Assembly (NCBI GenBank): GCA_023664705.1
Contig: JAMPFE010000008.1
Coordinates: 1 to 64,000 of the forward strand
Direction of reading: 5' to 3'
Source: Lachnospiraceae bacterium
GTDB taxonomy: Bacteria; Bacillota; Clostridia; Oscillospirales; Ruminococcaceae
DNA length: 64,000 nt
Below, piece by piece: positions 33,120 to 41,260 of this stretch. The notes below the pieces were generated by a model. The model was not told the origin of the DNA and did not search any database. It worked only from the letters and a program-made list of their open reading frames with translations. Made by a program: the position numbers and the translations under genes. How positions within the stretch are numbered: position 1 is the first letter of the stretch; each line of letters begins with the position of its first letter.

Positions 33120-33398
33120 ATGAGAAAGAAAATGTTTTTGTTTGGTGCAATGGTTCTTTTGGTAGGGACTTTAACAGCATGTGATCCAAACGGAGGAAGC
33201 GGTTATGAAAAACCGACATCTACAATCAGCGCAGGAGCCAGTACTTCAAGTAGTTCAAAGGAAACAACAAATCGTTGCCAGTTCATTGAAAATGGACAAA
33301 GAAACTGCAAGAACAAAGCTACGCATGGACAACTGTGTGAAAAGCATTTTAACTATTTAAATGGAATATACAATGATATGGTTGGATTCATATCTTAA
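33120..33398 (+). CDS. Small lipoprotein with a C-C-C-H zinc-knuckle-like motif
   Basis: The 92-residue protein has a signal peptide with lipobox LTAC (Cys21), a Gly/Ser/Thr-rich linker (about 22-50), and a compact end. That end has Cys53, Cys63, Cys73 and His76 spaced C-x9-C-x9-C-x2-H. The pattern, with GQRNCKNKATHGQLCEKH, resembles small zinc-binding modules found in DUF5763-like and plant WRC-type sequences. These are normally cytosolic, so a lipid-anchored surface form is unusual. Codons are much richer in A+T than in the neighbours, which suggests recent arrival. GGAGG precedes the ATG. The function is unknown. Confidence 0.75.
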   Translation: MRKKMFLFGAMVLLVGTLTACDPNGGSGYEKPTSTISAGASTSSSSKETTNRCQFIENGQRNCKNKATHGQLCEKHFNYLNGIYNDMVGFIS

Positions 33399-33429
33399 TA
33401 TGGAAAATATGATAGGGAGGAAATAAATT

Positions 33430-33651
33430 ATGGTACTTACACCCGAAATAAAGGCAAAAATGCTTGAGGATATACAAACGCTATCCTTACACAATACAGA
33501 CCGCGAGGTAATGCTAACATTGTCTAACTACGGCATTAAATCAACCCGAGACGCCAGAGATGAAATCATAGAATGGCTTAAAGAAGAGCTTGAAATAAGC
33601 AAAATATATCCTAACAATGATATGATAGATATTTTCTTAAAGAAAAAATAA
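33430..33651 (+). CDS. Small A+T-rich hypothetical protein
   Basis: The 73-residue cytosolic protein is mostly helical and charged (MVLTPEIKAKMLEDIQTLSL start, EWLKEELEISKIYPNNDMID near the end). GGGAGGAAATAAATT precedes the ATG. It shares the low-G+C codon use of the lipoprotein gene 31 bp upstream and is followed by a terminator, so the two form one unit. I recognise no family. Confidence 0.65.
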   Translation: MVLTPEIKAKMLEDIQTLSLHNTDREVMLTLSNYGIKSTRDARDEIIEWLKEELEISKIYPNNDMIDIFLKKK

Positions 33652-33660
33652 ATCTCGGTT

Positions 33661-33686
33661 CCCCCGTTCCAAACGGGGGCATTTTT
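33661..33686 (+). terminator. Terminator of the A+T-rich two-gene unit
   Basis: CCCCCGTT (33661-33668) pairs with AACGGGGG (33672-33679), followed by CATTTTT. Confidence 0.85.
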
Positions 33687-33735
33687 ATCCCCAAAAAATC
33701 CCATTAAAATTTGTACAGATTTTTAATAATTTTGC

Positions 33736-33764
33736 TTGACAAATTATTAAAATTGTGGTACAAT
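33736..33764 (+). promoter_or_regulatory. Promoter for the RHH gene and following cassette
   Basis: TTGACA (33736-33741) and TACAAT (33759-33764) are 17 bp apart, 39 bp before the GTG start at 33804. It is the only clear promoter found between here and clpB. Confidence 0.75.
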
Positions 33765-33803
33765 TATTAAAAAGGGAGACAAATTTACGGGGAGGCGAGC
33801 CGA

Positions 33804-34454
33804 GTGAACAAAAGCATATACAGTCTGGTGCTGTCGGACGAGGTCGTGGAGGCGGTGGACGAGCTGGCGCGGACCGAGGGCGCGTCGCGCTCGGCGATGA
33901 TAAACCGCATACTCGCGGAGCGCGTGGCGTTCACGACGCCCGAAATGCGCCTGCGCGATATTCTGCAAAGCCTCGCGCGGGCGATGAACGGCGAGTTTAT
34001 GCTCGAGCAGCCCACGGGCAGCACGCTTATTTGCCGCACCTCGCTGAAATACCGCTACAAGCCGACCGTGAAATATTCGGTGGAGATATATTCCGAAAAC
34101 GGCAGGCGCGCGGGCGAGCTGCGCGTATCGTTCCGCACGCGGAACGCGCAGCTCATTGACGACCTTATGGGCTTTTTCCGATGCTGGGCGGCTCTCGAGC
34201 AGCGGTATATCGCGGACAGATTGTCGAATGATATAGTGTACACGATATCGGACGGGCGTTTCGAGCGCACGCTGAATATGCCGTCGGGGCAAATATCCGA
34301 CGACGAGCTCGGCACTGCCGTTGCCGAGTATATGGCAATGTTCGACGGGGCGATGAAAGCGTATTTCGCGCAGCTGCCCGATACGGAGAGCGCCGCGCTC
34401 GCCGCCGAGGGATATTACCGTTCGGAGCTTGCGAAACAGCGGGCGGTCGTTTAA
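33804..34454 (+). CDS. Ribbon-helix-helix N-terminal protein, C-terminal domain unknown
   Basis: The 216-residue product starts with a CopG/Arc-type ribbon-helix-helix (YSLVLSDEVVEAVDELARTE then GASRSAMINRILAERVA, about residues 5-43). Next comes a region of about 170 residues with FMLEQPTGSTLICRTSLKYR and a helical tail that I cannot place. A GTG start is used, with GGGGAGG upstream. RHH proteins are usually short DNA-binding regulators or antitoxins; this one is four times longer, so it may sense a signal or bind a partner. It opens the gene set that leads to clpB. Confidence 0.75.
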   Translation: MNKSIYSLVLSDEVVEAVDELARTEGASRSAMINRILAERVAFTTPEMRLRDILQSLARAMNGEFMLEQPTGSTLICRTSLKYRYKPTVKYSVEIYSENGRRAGELRVSFRTRNAQLIDDLMGFFRCWAALEQRYIADRLSNDIVYTISDGRFERTLNMPSGQISDDELGTAVAEYMAMFDGAMKAYFAQLPDTESAALAAEGYYRSELAKQRAVV

Positions 34455-34480
34455 GACAGCACAGAAGGAGGTTGGCTCAA

Positions 34481-35035
34481 TTGGATCTTCAGCAGGCAAA
34501 GGAATTTTTTTGCGGTTTCAACGGCTATAAATTCCATATGTTTAGGGAAGAAACCGGAAAAATGATGGAATACGACAAATTAAACATCTCTCGTAAAACC
34601 GAGGACGAATGGCGGCAAGAGGTGCTTGACAAACTCGAAAACCGATATTATACACGGTATAATGAGCGGAAAGACTCTTGTTGGTGCTGCTATTGGGATT
34701 TTGTCAAGGTTTGGGGAAACATAGATACCGAGACAGAGACCGAGCGCGAAAAAAACAGCAAAAGACTGTTGGAAATGATAGGTCACGCCGCTTTAAATCT
34801 CGATCAAAAGCAAAAAATCCTCATTATGGAGGGCATTCCGAGCGCAATATGCCTTATCTCCAACACGGGACAAAAAGACCGTCTGCATCAGGCGATAAAT
34901 GAACTGGTAAATTTCGACGTGACATTTGTTTCAGACGAGGACGGGTGGAGAGACCCACAGGCGCGGTATGATAAGGCGCTGAGACATATTGCCCGTTCAG
35001 CTGTCGAATATCATATTATAGAAAAATCAAATTAA
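34481..35035 (+). CDS. Hypothetical protein upstream of first clpB-start copy
   Basis: The 184-residue protein starts at TTG 34481 (MDLQQAKEFFCGFNGYKFHM), with AGAAGGAGG nine bases upstream. It is soluble and rich in charged and aromatic residues, with DSCWCCYWDFVKVWGN near the middle and QKQKILIMEGIPSAICLISN later. I recognise no family. The N-terminal residues look like the start of bacterial immunity or effector-type cassettes, but that is only an impression. It is followed after 12 bp by the first truncated copy of the clpB start. Confidence 0.65.
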   Translation: MDLQQAKEFFCGFNGYKFHMFREETGKMMEYDKLNISRKTEDEWRQEVLDKLENRYYTRYNERKDSCWCCYWDFVKVWGNIDTETETEREKNSKRLLEMIGHAALNLDQKQKILIMEGIPSAICLISNTGQKDRLHQAINELVNFDVTFVSDEDGWRDPQARYDKALRHIARSAVEYHIIEKSN

Positions 35036-35047
35036 GGAGGAATTGAT

Positions 35048-35131
35048 ATGAACGCAAACAAATTAACACAAAAGAGCTTGTATGCCGTACGGTCCCGCAC
35101 GGGGCTGTCGGAACAGAGCGTTATAGTTTAG
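35048..35131 (+). pseudogene. 27-codon copy of the clpB start region (copy A)
   Basis: GGAGGAATTGATATGAACGC, identical to the start of intact clpB at 37018, leads a 27-codon frame: MNANKLTQKSLYAVRSRTGL then SEQSVIV and a stop. The first ten residues equal those of ClpB, the next ten or so are clearly related (LYAVRSRTGLS versus LEAVQSAQDLS), and the rest diverges. It is nearly identical to copy B at 36250 (same for the first 66 bases). It keeps its own ribosome site, so it may be translated, as a leader peptide or a relic. Confidence 0.75.
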
Positions 35132-35143
35132 AGAGGTGACATT

Positions 35144-36232
35144 ATGGCTAAAAATTTTCGGAAAGAATATGAAAGTCAGCCCGAGCTGCGTGAAATGGTG
35201 CGTTTCCGCACGCCCGACGTAACGACGGAAAAGTTCTCGGACTGGACTTACGCGGACATGAAACGCGAGTTCGCCGCGTCGGTGAAGCTGTTCTCGGAAA
35301 ACGGATTTGAGGACGAGAGCGCCGAGCTCGCTTACCATGCCGTCAAGCTGTCGTTATTTTGCGGCGGCGATAAGGAAACGAACGCGATGACGGAGAACAT
35401 TATGGCGCTCACGTTATTTTTGAACGCGGCGGCGGCACTCGACGAAGTTAACCCGTATCTTGCGGAGAATTACGGGCGTTTCGTTTCGGAGTACAAAAGC
35501 AGCCCGACACACGGGCTCACGCTCTCCCCCGAGGAACAGGCGGAGCTTGACAGCGATGTCGAGAGCGTTTTGGAGAAGCTGCGCGGTTTTACTCCCAAGC
35601 CGCAGAAGTCCTCCGAGCCCGAATGGGTGAGCGCCCGCGAGATCACGCTGCCGTTTGAAAGCTACGCGGAATGGGAAAAGAATTTCGTGCCCGTCGACCC
35701 GCCCGCCGACAGCGACGAGCGAATGAGGGCAAGACTCTCCGACGCGGCTTACGAGATGATGACGGAATATGAACGCAGCAAGACATCTTCCCTCGACATA
35801 TACGAAAAAAGGTTTCTTTTGCCGCACGGGCTGAAAATGGCCGATAAGCTCCGCGAGTTTGATGAAATATACGGCGGACGGGTCTTCGCGTGGCGCAAAA
35901 CTTGGAATTTCTATATGGACTACCCGTGGTCGCAAACTTCGCCGTGGGGATACAGCATAGGCCTTTGTTACAGGATGCGGCTCTTTGAGGACGGAACGTA
36001 TTGTATAGAAGCCATGCCCGAGCATACCACGCAGGATCGCGGGCTGCACATCGGCAGCGACGGAAAGGTTTACGACTGCGCTATGGGGGTTTTGTACTTT
36101 TTGGCGGATTCCGTTGAGGAATTTCTCGAATCGGAGGCTCGTCAATACCGTATGGATAAGCTTTTGTTGGAGCGCCGCCGCGAGCTCGAAAACAAATATC
36201 TCGTTCCCAAGATAAGAACGGCGAGCATTTAA
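35144..36232 (+). CDS. Large hypothetical protein between the clpB-start copies
   Basis: The 362-residue soluble protein has a helical N-terminal half, with LFSENGFEDESAELAYHAVK and a hydrophobic stretch near residues 80-105. The C-terminal half is rich in Trp/Tyr: FAWRKTWNFYMDYPWSQTSP near 250 and GVLYFLADSVEEFLES near 325. The last motif recalls the end of SMI1/KNR4-type immunity proteins, but the match is weak. AGAGAGGTGACATT precedes the ATG. It stands alone between two copies of the clpB start, as if it were one cassette. Confidence 0.65.
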   Translation: MAKNFRKEYESQPELREMVRFRTPDVTTEKFSDWTYADMKREFAASVKLFSENGFEDESAELAYHAVKLSLFCGGDKETNAMTENIMALTLFLNAAAALDEVNPYLAENYGRFVSEYKSSPTHGLTLSPEEQAELDSDVESVLEKLRGFTPKPQKSSEPEWVSAREITLPFESYAEWEKNFVPVDPPADSDERMRARLSDAAYEMMTEYERSKTSSLDIYEKRFLLPHGLKMADKLREFDEIYGGRVFAWRKTWNFYMDYPWSQTSPWGYSIGLCYRMRLFEDGTYCIEAMPEHTTQDRGLHIGSDGKVYDCAMGVLYFLADSVEEFLESEARQYRMDKLLLERRRELENKYLVPKIRTASI

Positions 36233-36249
36233 AATAGGGAGGCAATTTT

Positions 36250-36333
36250 ATGAACGCAAACAAATTAACACAAAAGAGCTTGTATGCCGTACGGTCCCGC
36301 ACGGGGCTGTCGGAACGGAGCGTTATCGTATAA
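36250..36333 (+). pseudogene. 27-codon copy of the clpB start region (copy B)
   Basis: This is a second frame of 27 codons, MNANKLTQKSLYAVRSRTGL then SERSVIV and stop. It differs from copy A at only a few bases near its end. Its ribosome site is GGGAGGCAATTTT, unlike the one shared by copy A and clpB. It lies 17 bp after the 362-residue gene and 21 bp before the metallo-hydrolase gene. Confidence 0.75.
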
Positions 36334-36354
36334 AGGTCAAACGGGAGGTCGGCA

Positions 36355-36993
36355 ATGAGCGAAGTACATCGCATAAAATGCGGCAACGGCAACTGTTATA
36401 TTATCGAAAACGGCAGCGGCGGCGTACTGGTCGACACGGGGAAAAGAGAGTTTGCCGATAAGGTACTCGAGGCTTGCCGAAGATACAGCGCAAGGCTTAT
36501 CGTGCTTACGCACGCGCATTTCGACCACGCGGAAAACGCGGCGCTTATTTCGGGCGCGCTGGGAATACCTATCGCGATGAATGAAAAGGATATTGACCTT
36601 ATCGGGTCGAACGCAAATCAGTCGCTGTCCGCGGACACGTTTTTGGGAAAGGTCGTCTTATCCGTGTCCCTCGGGGACTTTGCGGCTCGCGCCATGCCGA
36701 GCTTCAAGCCCGATATTCTGCTGAACGACGGCGACAGCCTGCGCGATTTCGGCATAGACGCGCGCGTCGTCGGACTGTCGGGGCATACCGACGGCTCGAT
36801 AGGCGTCGACGCGGATAATAAGCATTTGATTGTCGGAGACGCGCTGATGAATATGTTCTGCCCCACGGTTTCAATGCTGTATCATAACAGGGAGCAAATG
36901 CTCGAAAGCGCGGCTAGGATAAGCGGCTTTGGAAGCAGGACGATATATTTCGGGCACGGCAAGCCGAAGCCCAACAGGCAATGGGTAAAATAA
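36355..36993 (+). CDS. MBL-fold metallo-hydrolase
   Basis: The 212-residue enzyme has the metallo-beta-lactamase fold markers: Asp in GVLVDTG near residue 28, the metal motif THAHFDHAENA (about 52-62), His in GLSGHTDGSIGV (about 144), Asp in IVGDALMN and the final His in IYFGHGKP (about 202). The set is complete, so it should be an active two-metal hydrolase of the glyoxalase II-like group. The substrate is unknown. GGGAGGTCGGCA precedes the ATG. It ends 24 bp before clpB. Confidence 0.88.
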   Translation: MSEVHRIKCGNGNCYIIENGSGGVLVDTGKREFADKVLEACRRYSARLIVLTHAHFDHAENAALISGALGIPIAMNEKDIDLIGSNANQSLSADTFLGKVVLSVSLGDFAARAMPSFKPDILLNDGDSLRDFGIDARVVGLSGHTDGSIGVDADNKHLIVGDALMNMFCPTVSMLYHNREQMLESAARISGFGSRTIYFGHGKPKPNRQWVK

Positions 36994-37017
36994 AGAGCGT
37001 ATCGAGGAGGAATTGAT

Positions 37018-39603
37018 ATGAACGCAAACAAATTAACTCAAAAATCACTTGAAGCCGTACAGTCCGCGCAGGACTTGTCGGTCTCGTATCAGAACAACTG
37101 CGTGGAGCAGATGCACCTGTTGTACGCGCTTTTAGCGGAAGAGGGCGGGCTCGTGCCGCAGATATTCACGAAAACGGGCGTCGACGCGAACGGTCTTAAA
37201 GCCGCCGCGCTGAAATTCGTCGAGGGCATGCCGCGCGTCACGGGCGGCAGGGGCGAGATATACGCCTCGCGCGAGCTGCAGGAGGCGTTTGCCGAGGCGG
37301 AGAAGCAAGCCGAGCGCATGAAGGACGAATACGTCTCCGTGGAGCATCTGCTGCTGGCGCTCGTCGAGAAGCCCGACAGCGACGTCAAGGGCGTTTTCAA
37401 GAGCTTCGGCATTGACAAAAACGCGCTGCTGAAAGCGCTCCAAGAGATACGCGGCAATCAGCGCGTGACCTCCCAAAACCCCGAAGAAACTTATGATGTT
37501 CTGAAAAAGTACGGTCAGGACCTTGTGGAGCTGGCTCGGCAGAACAAGCTCGACCCCGTTATCGGGCGCGACGCGGAGATACGCAACGTTATCCGCATAC
37601 TCTCGCGCAAGACCAAAAACAACCCTTGCCTTATCGGCGAGCCCGGCGTCGGCAAGACCGCTATCGCCGAGGGGCTGGCGCTGCGCATCGTGCGCGGCGA
37701 CGTTCCCGCTAACCTCAAGGACCGCAAGCTGTTCAGTCTCGATATGGGCGCGCTCATCGCGGGCGCGAAGTATCAGGGCGAGTTCGAGGAGCGCCTGAAA
37801 GCCGTCCTCAACGAGGTCAAAAAGTCGGACGGGCGCATAATCCTCTTCATCGACGAGCTGCATTTGATAGTCGGCGCGGGCAAGTCCTCGGGAGCTATGG
37901 ACGCGGGCAACCTCCTGAAGCCCATGCTGGCGCGCGGCGAGCTGCACTGCATAGGCGCGACGACGCTTGACGAATACTCGAAATACATCGAAAAAGACCC
38001 CGCGCTGGAGCGCCGCTTCCAGACCGTTCTCGTGGACGAGCCCACCGTCGAGGACACTGTCTCGATACTGCGCGGCTTGAAAGAGCGCTACGAGGTTTTC
38101 CACGGCGTTAAGATACACGACAATGCCATAATCGCGGCGGCGACGCTCTCCAACCGCTATATCACAGACCGCTTCCTCCCCGACAAGGCGATAGACCTCG
38201 TGGACGAGGCGTGCGCGATGATACGCACCGAAATGGACAGCATGCCGCAGGAGCTCGACGAAATCTCGCGCGGGATTATGCAGCTCGAGATAGAGGAAGC
38301 CGCGCTCAAAAAGGAGACGGACAAGCTCTCGCAGGAGCATTTGGCGGACATTCAGCGCGAGCTTGCCGAAAAGCGCGACGCGTTCAACGCCATGAAAGCA
38401 AAGTGGGAGAACGAAAAGAACGCCATTTCCAAGGTGCAGGACCTCCGCAAGGAGATAGAGCAGACCAATGCCGACATCGAAAAGGCAAAGCGCGAGAACG
38501 ATTTGAACAAGGCGGCGGAGCTGATGTACGGAAAGCTCCCGAAGCTGCAGGCGGACTTGCAGCGCGAGGAGGAGCTCGCCGAGGAGGCGAAATCGAGCTC
38601 GCTGCTGCGCGACAAGGTAACGGACGAGGAGATAGCGCGCATAGTCGGGCGCTGGACGGGCATTCCCGTGGAGAAGCTCGTCGAGGGCGAGCGCGAAAAG
38701 ATACTCCACCTCGCGGAGACTCTCCACAAGCGCGTCATGGGGCAGGACGAGGCTGTATCGCGCGTTACCGAGAGCATTATGCGCTCCCGCGCGGGCATTA
38801 ACGACCCGCGCAAGCCGCTGGGCTCGTTCCTGTTCCTCGGACCGACGGGCGTCGGCAAGACCGAGCTCGCCAAGGCTCTCGCGGAGGCGCTTTTCGACGA
38901 CGAGCACAACATCATCCGCCTCGATATGAGCGAATATATGGAGAAGCACACGGTGAGCCGCCTTATCGGCGCGCCTCCCGGATACGTCGGCTACGAGGAG
39001 GGCGGTCAGCTCACCGACGCGGTTCGCCGCAAGCCGTACTCGGTCGTGCTGTTCGACGAGGTTGAAAAAGCGCACCCCGACGTGTTCAACGTGCTGCTGC
39101 AAATCCTCGACGACGGCAGAGTTACCGACAGCCAAGGGCGCACCATCGACTTCAAAAACACGATAATCATACTCACCAGCAACCTCGGCTCGCAGTTCAT
39201 TCTCGACGGTATCGGCGGGGACGGGCAGATAACCGAGGAAGCGCGCGCGAGCGTCGACAAGCTCCTGAAACAGTCGTTCCGCCCCGAGTTCCTCAACCGC
39301 CTTGACGAGATAGTTTTCTACAAGCCGCTTACCAAGACGGAGATCTTCGGCATCATCGACCTGCAGGCTGCCGACCTCGTGAAACGCCTGAAGGACAAGC
39401 AGCTCTCGCTGGAAATTTCGGACGACGCAAGGCAGCTCATCGTCGACGAGAGCTACGATCCGAGCTTCGGCGCGAGACCGCTCAAGCGCTACATTCAGCG
39501 CAATCTCGAAACGCTGATAGCGCGTGAGATACTCGCCGACAAGCTAAAACAGGGCGACGTCATTCACATCACGGTCAAGGACGGAGCGCTCTCGGTTGAA
39601 TAA
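37018..39603 (+). CDS. clpB: ATP-dependent chaperone ClpB
   Basis: ClpB pulls proteins out of aggregates together with DnaK. The 861 residues are full length. The Clp N-terminal domain spans about 1-145, NBD1 has GEPGVGKT (Lys213), a coiled-coil middle domain lies at about 405-525, and NBD2 has GPTGVGKTELAKALAEALF near 605. The arginine-finger region and sensor 2 (GARPLKR) are also present. A GGAGG site precedes the ATG. No CIRCE or CtsR operator was seen close upstream, so it may be read through from the genes before it. Confidence 0.97.
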   Translation: MNANKLTQKSLEAVQSAQDLSVSYQNNCVEQMHLLYALLAEEGGLVPQIFTKTGVDANGLKAAALKFVEGMPRVTGGRGEIYASRELQEAFAEAEKQAERMKDEYVSVEHLLLALVEKPDSDVKGVFKSFGIDKNALLKALQEIRGNQRVTSQNPEETYDVLKKYGQDLVELARQNKLDPVIGRDAEIRNVIRILSRKTKNNPCLIGEPGVGKTAIAEGLALRIVRGDVPANLKDRKLFSLDMGALIAGAKYQGEFEERLKAVLNEVKKSDGRIILFIDELHLIVGAGKSSGAMDAGNLLKPMLARGELHCIGATTLDEYSKYIEKDPALERRFQTVLVDEPTVEDTVSILRGLKERYEVFHGVKIHDNAIIAAATLSNRYITDRFLPDKAIDLVDEACAMIRTEMDSMPQELDEISRGIMQLEIEEAALKKETDKLSQEHLADIQRELAEKRDAFNAMKAKWENEKNAISKVQDLRKEIEQTNADIEKAKRENDLNKAAELMYGKLPKLQADLQREEELAEEAKSSSLLRDKVTDEEIARIVGRWTGIPVEKLVEGEREKILHLAETLHKRVMGQDEAVSRVTESIMRSRAGINDPRKPLGSFLFLGPTGVGKTELAKALAEALFDDEHNIIRLDMSEYMEKHTVSRLIGAPPGYVGYEEGGQLTDAVRRKPYSVVLFDEVEKAHPDVFNVLLQILDDGRVTDSQGRTIDFKNTIIILTSNLGSQFILDGIGGDGQITEEARASVDKLLKQSFRPEFLNRLDEIVFYKPLTKTEIFGIIDLQAADLVKRLKDKQLSLEISDDARQLIVDESYDPSFGARPLKRYIQRNLETLIAREILADKLKQGDVIHITVKDGALSVE

Positions 39604-39609
39604 AAAACT

Positions 39610-39641
39610 TCCCCCGAAAGAAAGCCTTTCGGGGGATTTTT
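39610..39641. terminator. Bidirectional terminator between clpB and glmM
   Basis: TCCCCCGAAAG (39610-39620) pairs with CTTTCGGGGGA (39626-39636). T-runs lie on the plus side (ATTTTTG) and, on the minus strand, in AAGTTTTTTA. It ends two convergent genes. Confidence 0.9.
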
Positions 39642-39646
39642 GTGAA

Positions 39647-40993
39647 TTATTGAATCGCGTAACCCTTATCGCGCACGACCCTTTCAATATCGGCAACGTG
39701 CTTCGCGCAGAGGTCCTTGGTCTTTGCTTCGGCCATTATGCGCAGCAGCGGCTCGGTGCCGCTCGGGCGCACGAGCACTCTCCCGTCCTCCCCGAGAGCC
39801 TCCTCGGCCGCCTTTACGGCCGCCCGAACGTCCTCGTCGTTCAGCACGGTGTTCTTATCGGTAACGCGGACGTTTTTCAGCAGCTGCGGATAGACGGTCA
39901 TGCCCTTTGAAAGCTCCGACAGCGTTGTCTTTTTCGCGCAGATGACCTGCATTATTTTCAGCGCCGTGAGAATGCCGTCGCCCGTGTTCGCGTACTTGCT
40001 GAAAATGATGTGCCCGCTGTTCTCGCCGCCGAGAATGTAGCCCTTTTCGTTCATGCACTCGTAGACGTACTTATCCCCGACGGCGGTCTTTTCGTAGGCT
40101 ATCCCCAGCTCGTCGAACGCCTTGTACAGCCCGAGATTTGACATCACGGTGGTAACGACGGTGTTCCCCTCGAGCTTTCCGCGCTCCTTGAGGTAGCTGC
40201 CGTATATGTACAGAATTTTATCCCCGTCGACAAGCTGCGCCTTTTCGTCCACGGCAAGGCACCTGTCCGCGTCCCCGTCGAACGCGAAGCCGCAGTCGAG
40301 CTGCTCCTCCTCGACGAGCTTTATAAGGCTCTCGATATGCGTTGAGCCGCAGTTCGTGTTGATATTGAAGCCGTCGGGCTTGTTGCTGATAACGTAGGTC
40401 TTAGCGCCGAGCGCGTCGAAAACGCTCTTCGCGATAGTGAACGCCGAGCCGTTCGCGCAGTCCAGCCCGATGCGCTTGCCCTTGAACGAGTGCGTCGCCA
40501 GCGAGATAAGATAGCCGATATAGCGGTTGCGCCCCGCTGAGTAGTCGGAAGCACGCCCTATCTCCTCGCCCTGCGAGAGCGGCAGCTCGGGAATTTCTCC
40601 GTCGAGATATTTTTCAAGCTCCTCGATAAAGTCCTCGTCAATTTTCTCGCCCTTGGAGTTGAACAGCTTTATGCCGTTGTCGTAATAGGGATTGTGGGAC
40701 GCGGAGATCATTATCCCGCAGTCGAAATCGTCCGTGCGCACCACGTAGGAAACGCTCGGGGTCGTCGTAACGTGCAGCAGATACGCGTCCGCGCCCGACG
40801 CGGTGAGCCCCGCCGTCAGCGCGTACTCGAACATATACGAGCTTCGCCGCGTGTCCTTCCCGATAACGACCTGCGCGCGGTGCTCCCTGCCGTAATACCT
40901 GCCGATAAAACGCCCTATCTTAAAGGCGTGCTCCACGGTCAGCCCCTTGTTCGCCTCGCCGCGAAAGCCGTCCGTGCCGAAATACTTTGCCAT
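39647..40993 (-). CDS. glmM: Phosphoglucosamine mutase
   Basis: GlmM turns glucosamine 6-phosphate into the 1-phosphate for peptidoglycan precursors. The 448 residues begin MAKYFGTDGFRGEANKGLT. The phosphoserine loop is MISASHNPYYDNGIKLF (about 98-114), the metal loop DGDADRC (about 240) and the sugar loop GGENSGHII (about 325). VRPSGTEPLLRI closes the phosphate site. The start is chosen by AAAGAGG upstream and the family N-terminus; the open frame runs 21 codons further. Confidence 0.96.
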   Translation of the reverse strand: MAKYFGTDGFRGEANKGLTVEHAFKIGRFIGRYYGREHRAQVVIGKDTRRSSYMFEYALTAGLTASGADAYLLHVTTTPSVSYVVRTDDFDCGIMISASHNPYYDNGIKLFNSKGEKIDEDFIEELEKYLDGEIPELPLSQGEEIGRASDYSAGRNRYIGYLISLATHSFKGKRIGLDCANGSAFTIAKSVFDALGAKTYVISNKPDGFNINTNCGSTHIESLIKLVEEEQLDCGFAFDGDADRCLAVDEKAQLVDGDKILYIYGSYLKERGKLEGNTVVTTVMSNLGLYKAFDELGIAYEKTAVGDKYVYECMNEKGYILGGENSGHIIFSKYANTGDGILTALKIMQVICAKKTTLSELSKGMTVYPQLLKNVRVTDKNTVLNDEDVRAAVKAAEEALGEDGRVLVRPSGTEPLLRIMAEAKTKDLCAKHVADIERVVRDKGYAIQ

Positions 40994-41095
40994 AATAAAG
41001 CCTCTTTTCGTAAATTGCATACGTATATTATAGCATATTCGGCGGCGGCTTGTCAATATTCGGCAGCCAAAAAAGGCTCAAATGAGAAAAAAGCC

Positions 41096-41245
41096 AAGTT
41101 TACAGTTGACAGTGTAAAGTTGACAGTTATGGTGCGCCGCTTCGCGGCGCAATATTTTAAGATCGCCGCCGCAGGCGGCGTTCCGAAACTGTCAACTTTC
41201 AACTGTACACTGTCAATTTTTTCGCCCCGAAAGCTCGGGGCGAAA
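41096..41245. repeat. Inverted-repeat element (MITE-like) with nested hairpins
   Basis: The left arm (TTTACAGTTGACAGTGTAAA and on) and right arm (GTCAACTTTCAACTGTACAC and on) are inverted copies. They flank two GC hairpins, GCGCCGC-TTC-GCGGCGC and CGCCGCC-GCA-GGCGGCG. A third stem, TTCGCCCCGA/TCGGGGCGAA (41220-41243), follows next to the isomerase stop. One arm type also occurs at 13184-13235. No ORF is present. The stretch 40994-41095 holds only the glmM upstream region. Confidence 0.75.
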
Positions 41246-41260
41246 AGTCGGCGGCACGCC

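Noticed and set aside
35048..36333. Frameshifted single clpB gene split into fragments
   Set aside because: Intact, full-length clpB starts at 37018, and the two fragments are separated by complete unrelated genes.
41220..41243. Rho-independent terminator of the isomerase operon
   Set aside because: The stem is perfect but is followed by A-rich, not T-rich, DNA on the minus strand; kept only as a hairpin of the repeat region.
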